Assembly (NCBI GenBank): GCA_013297875.1
Contig: JAAFIW010000001.1
Span: forward strand, 434,001 to 498,000
DNA: 64,000 nt
Source: Comamonadaceae bacterium
GTDB lineage: Bacteria; Pseudomonadota; Gammaproteobacteria; Burkholderiales; Burkholderiaceae_C
Reading direction: 5' to 3'
The notes under the pieces were generated by a model. That model was given only the letters and a program-made list of their open reading frames with translations, was not told the origin of the DNA and made no database searches. Shown one piece after another: positions 61,566-64,000 of this stretch. Each line of letters begins with the position of its first letter. The first letter of the stretch is position 1. The position numbers and the translations under genes were made by a program.

Positions 61566-61627
61566 GGTGAAGGGTTGCGGTGAAAATCAGCGGCTGTCGG
61601 TCTTGTGGCGTGTTTTTCAGGAACCTT

Positions 61628-62233
61628 ATGAATCGTCGGAATGCTATCAAAAATCTAGCTGCCCCAGCAGTATTGGCAAGCACTAGCAGCCTTTTTATGG
61701 CTTGCACCGAGGGCAAACCGCAGTTTGCCGCCATCGACATCACCGGTGCCGACTACGCCCAGGGCTTGACCGCCACCGATCACAACGGCCAAGTGCGCAC
61801 CCTCAAAGATTTTGCGGGCAAGGTGGTGGTGCTGTTTTTCGGCTTTGCGCAATGCCCCGATGTGTGCCCCACGGCCATGGCCGAGCTGGCGCAGGTCAAA
61901 GCCAAGCTGGGCAAAGATGGCGACAAACTGCAAGGCCTGTTTTTGACGGTAGACCCCGAGCGCGACACAGCCGCCGTGCTCAAGGCTTACATGGCCAATT
62001 TCGACCCCAGCTTTCTGGCGCTGCGCGTGGAGCCCGACAAGCTGGCCGAGCTGGCCAAACACTACAAGGTGTATTACAAAAAGGTGGAAGGCAAAACCCC
62101 CACCAGCTACACCATGGACCATTCGGCGGGCAGCTTTGTGTATGACACGCAGGGCCGCATTCGCCTGTACACCCGCAGCGGCACCGGCGCGCAGGCGCTG
62201 GCGGGCGACATCAAGCTCTTGCTGCGTGCGTGA
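61628..62233 (+). CDS. SCO1/SenC family copper-binding lipoprotein
   Basis: 201 residues from the ATG at 61628; an upstream frame start at 61580 is rejected because the lipobox would then be too far in. The lipoprotein signal NRRNAIKNLAAPAVLASTSSL ends in FMAC with C26 as the lipidated residue. The thioredoxin-like fold has the copper ligands C76 and C80 (CPDVC) and H165 (MDHSAG). Such proteins deliver copper to cytochrome c oxidase. Residues 5-21, most of the signal peptide core, are encoded by a 43-bp repeat copy. Overlaps the start of the AlkC-like gene. Confidence 0.9.
   Translation: MNRRNAIKNLAAPAVLASTSSLFMACTEGKPQFAAIDITGADYAQGLTATDHNGQVRTLKDFAGKVVVLFFGFAQCPDVCPTAMAELAQVKAKLGKDGDKLQGLFLTVDPERDTAAVLKAYMANFDPSFLALRVEPDKLAELAKHYKVYYKKVEGKTPTSYTMDHSAGSFVYDTQGRIRLYTRSGTGAQALAGDIKLLLRA
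61642..61688 (-). repeat. 43-bp palindromic repeat family, copy R15, inside the sco1-like signal peptide
   Basis: Read in frame as AIKNLAAPAVLASTSS. The consensus TGA codon is CCA here. The AGCCC end is degenerate. Confidence 0.7.
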
Positions 62234-63054
62234 TGACCGGGCATTTGGCCCGCCGCAAAGGCGCGCCACGCATCGCCGACATTCCAACCGAGGTGCTGGC
62301 CGCGCTGAACCAGGGCCTGGTGCCCACGGTGAACCTCACCGAGTTTTTGGCGATTGACCTGGCGCAGCTGGCACCCGCCGTGGCCGGCCACATGGGGCTG
62401 GACCCGCAGGCCCAGCGCCTGGCCGACACGCTGGCCATGCTGCCTTCGTTCAAGCCCATGAAGCGCCACGACCACATTGCCCGCGCGCTGTATGACCTGG
62501 CTGCAGCGCATCCGCAGCGCGATGCCGTGGCGCACGCGCTTGCGACGCACGCCAGCGACGTGGCACGCTGCTGGGCCTCGCAGTGGGTGGCTTTTTCCGG
62601 TCTGGACTTTGCTGGCCAGTTGCAGGCTGCGCGCCGCTTTGCTGCTGATGGCCATTTTGGCGTGCGCGAGATAGCCTGGATGGCGGTGCGCGATGCGCTG
62701 ATTGCGGCCATTGCGCAGTCACCCGAAGACGCAGTGGCGCAGCTGTTGCCTTGGGTACACGACGCTGACGAGAACATTCGCCGCTTTGCCAGCGAGCTGA
62801 CGCGCCCGCGCGGCGTTTGGTGTGCGCAGATCGAGGCCTTCAAAACCCAGCCCTGGCTGGCCCTGGCCCTGCTGGAGCCGCTGCGCGCCGACCCCAGCCG
62901 CTACGTGCAAAACTCGGTGGCCAACTGGCTGAACGACGCCAGCAAGTCGCAGCCCACCTGGGTGCAAGACCTGTGCGCGCGCTGGAGCCAGGCCCCCGCC
63001 AACGCGGCCACCGCCTACATCACGCGGCGGGCCTTGCGGACAATTCGGGCCTGA
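62233..63054 (+). CDS. DNA alkylation repair protein (AlkC-like HEAT-repeat family)
   Basis: 273 residues, ATG overlapping the stop of the sco1-like gene; a GTG one codon upstream is possible. Helical-repeat protein with the characteristic RRFASELTRPRGVW and DPSRYVQNSVANWLNDASKSQPTWV segments of the AlkC/AlkD superfamily. Members remove alkylated bases from DNA by a glycosylase activity without a base-flipping pocket in AlkD. The activity of this homologue is inferred. Confidence 0.8.
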   Translation: MTGHLARRKGAPRIADIPTEVLAALNQGLVPTVNLTEFLAIDLAQLAPAVAGHMGLDPQAQRLADTLAMLPSFKPMKRHDHIARALYDLAAAHPQRDAVAHALATHASDVARCWASQWVAFSGLDFAGQLQAARRFAADGHFGVREIAWMAVRDALIAAIAQSPEDAVAQLLPWVHDADENIRRFASELTRPRGVWCAQIEAFKTQPWLALALLEPLRADPSRYVQNSVANWLNDASKSQPTWVQDLCARWSQAPANAATAYITRRALRTIRA

Positions 63055-63085
63055 ATAACGCCGTTTGTTGACCAAACAATGCAAC

Positions 63086-63128
63086 AGCCCATATAAAACC
63101 TGCTCAAACAGCTATATAAATAATAGCA
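63086..63128 (+). repeat. 43-bp palindromic repeat family, copy R16
   Basis: Intact intergenic copy between the alkC-like and mlaF-like genes. Confidence 0.85.
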
Positions 63129-63248
63129 ATCTACCACCTGTTTGCATTTGTTTACGCCGTGTCACGAAGCCAGCGAAGCAGCGTCAACCGCTTCCCGTAT
63201 CATGAACCGACCGTCGCATTGCGCACCTTTTGCGGCTCACCCCATCCC

Positions 63249-64000
63249 ATGACCAGCCCTGCCGCCGACACCTCTACCGACGCTTTGATTGAATGCCGCG
63301 ACCTGCGCTTTGGCTATGGCGGCGGGCGGTTGATTCTGGACGGCGTGAGCTTTTCGGTACAGCGCGGCAAGGTCACGGCGCTGATGGGCGCTTCGGGTGG
63401 CGGCAAAACGACGGTGTTGCGGCTGATTGGCGGGCAGGCCCGCGCCACTTCGGGGCAACTGACCGTCAACGGGCAAGACATGGCCGCACTGGATGCAGCA
63501 GGCCTGCACGCCGCCCGGCGGCGCATGGGCATGCTGTTTCAGTTTGGCGCGCTCTTCACCGATTTGAGCGTGTTTGAAAACGTGGCCTTTCCGCTGCGCG
63601 AGCACACCGATTTGCCTGAGGCGCTGGTTCGCGACATCGTGCTGATGAAGCTCAACGCCGTGGGTTTGCGCGGTGCGCGCGATTTGATGCCCTCGCAAGT
63701 CTCGGGCGGCATGGCCCGCCGCGTTGCACTGGCCCGCGCGATTGCGCTGGATCCGCAGCTGGTGATGTACGACGAGCCGTTTGCCGGGCTGGATCCGATT
63801 TCGCTGGGCACCGCGGCGCGTCTGATTCGCCAGCTTAACGATGCACTGGGCATCACCAGCATCGTGGTCTCGCACGATCTGGAAGAAACCTTTGGCATTG
63901 CCGACCAGGTGATCGTGTTGGCCAACGGCAAAGTTGCTGCGCAAGGCACACCCGACGAGGTGCGCCAGAGCACCGACCCGCTGGTACACCAATTTGTGAA
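63249..64000 (+). CDS. mlaF: phospholipid ABC transporter ATP-binding protein MlaF (3' end beyond window)
   Basis: 250 codons visible, no stop before the edge. Walker A GASGGGKTTVLRLIGG, Q-loop MLFQFGALFTDLSVFENVAFPL, signature VSGGMARRVALARAIALDP and Walker B LVMYDEPFAGLDPIS match MlaF, in which SGGM and FQFGALF replace the usual SGGQ and FQ...L. It drives retrograde or anterograde phospholipid movement with MlaEBD between the outer and inner membranes. The mlaE gene is expected just outside the window. Confidence 0.9.
   Translation, partial: MTSPAADTSTDALIECRDLRFGYGGGRLILDGVSFSVQRGKVTALMGASGGGKTTVLRLIGGQARATSGQLTVNGQDMAALDAAGLHAARRRMGMLFQFGALFTDLSVFENVAFPLREHTDLPEALVRDIVLMKLNAVGLRGARDLMPSQVSGGMARRVALARAIALDPQLVMYDEPFAGLDPISLGTAARLIRQLNDALGITSIVVSHDLEETFGIADQVIVLANGKVAAQGTPDEVRQSTDPLVHQFV

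Overview
The window looks like a chromosomal segment of a high-GC betaproteobacterium of the order Burkholderiales, most likely family Comamonadaceae (Rhodoferax/Polaromonas-like). This is inferred from the ribosomal protein sequences, a Bug/TctC-type receptor, a GlpSTPQUV glycerol importer, and short dispersed palindromic repeats of a kind I associate with this family. There is no plasmid or phage signature.

Layout. 1-5.5 kb: a truncated enoyl-CoA hydratase, an amino-acid-type periplasmic binding protein, a membrane-tethered retropepsin-like protease beside an inverted remnant of its own active-site region, a VOC protein, and the overlapping trio tsaB-rimI-udg. 5.7-22.8 kb: four consecutive large exported proteins with filamentous-hemagglutinin-type (TPS) N-terminal domains, arranged as two pairs of near-identical N-termini. 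Their bodies and proline/threonine-rich tails diverge, but all four end in a related short C-terminal block with a near-terminal Cys. No TpsB transporter is in the window. 22.9-31.1 kb: small catabolic and regulatory modules (mandelate racemase-like enzyme plus GlcD oxidase; thioesterase; sulfatase plus Bug receptor opposite a MarR regulator; LysR regulator; hypothetical membrane protein). A 233-bp MITE-like element sits at the sulfatase stop codon. 31.1-40.8 kb: on the minus strand, the spc and alpha ribosomal protein operons (rplN to rplQ, with secY and rpoA), then initiator tRNA-fMet, then purU. 41.0-51.8 kb: a complete glycerol regulon, glpSTPQUV-glpD divergent from glpR-glpK. 51.8-64 kb: a group II intron remnant, a secreted ThuA/Ig/three-discoidin protein, a GNAT/DUF1778 toxin-antitoxin pair, a split iron-type ABC transporter (permease and ATPase on opposite strands), a lower-GC hypothetical gene with a possible PD-(D/E)XK motif, plsC-like, sco1-like, alkC-like and a truncated mlaF-like gene.

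The most unusual structure is a roughly 43-bp repeat family with at least 16 copies here. Seven copies overlap genes. Four are translated in frame (udg, glcD, glpS, and the lipoprotein signal peptide of the Sco1-like protein), and in each the stop codon that the consensus would place in that frame has been changed to a sense codon. Two other genes (the GNAT toxin and the iron permease) end exactly on those consensus stops, and a third (DUF2809) ends on a stop inside a copy. All four TPS genes have one copy 29-36 bp after their stop codon.

The second notable theme is the four-gene TPS array with its shared C-terminal block. The third is the layout initiator tRNA - intrinsic terminator - purU, in which the terminator T-run directly abuts the purU start codon.
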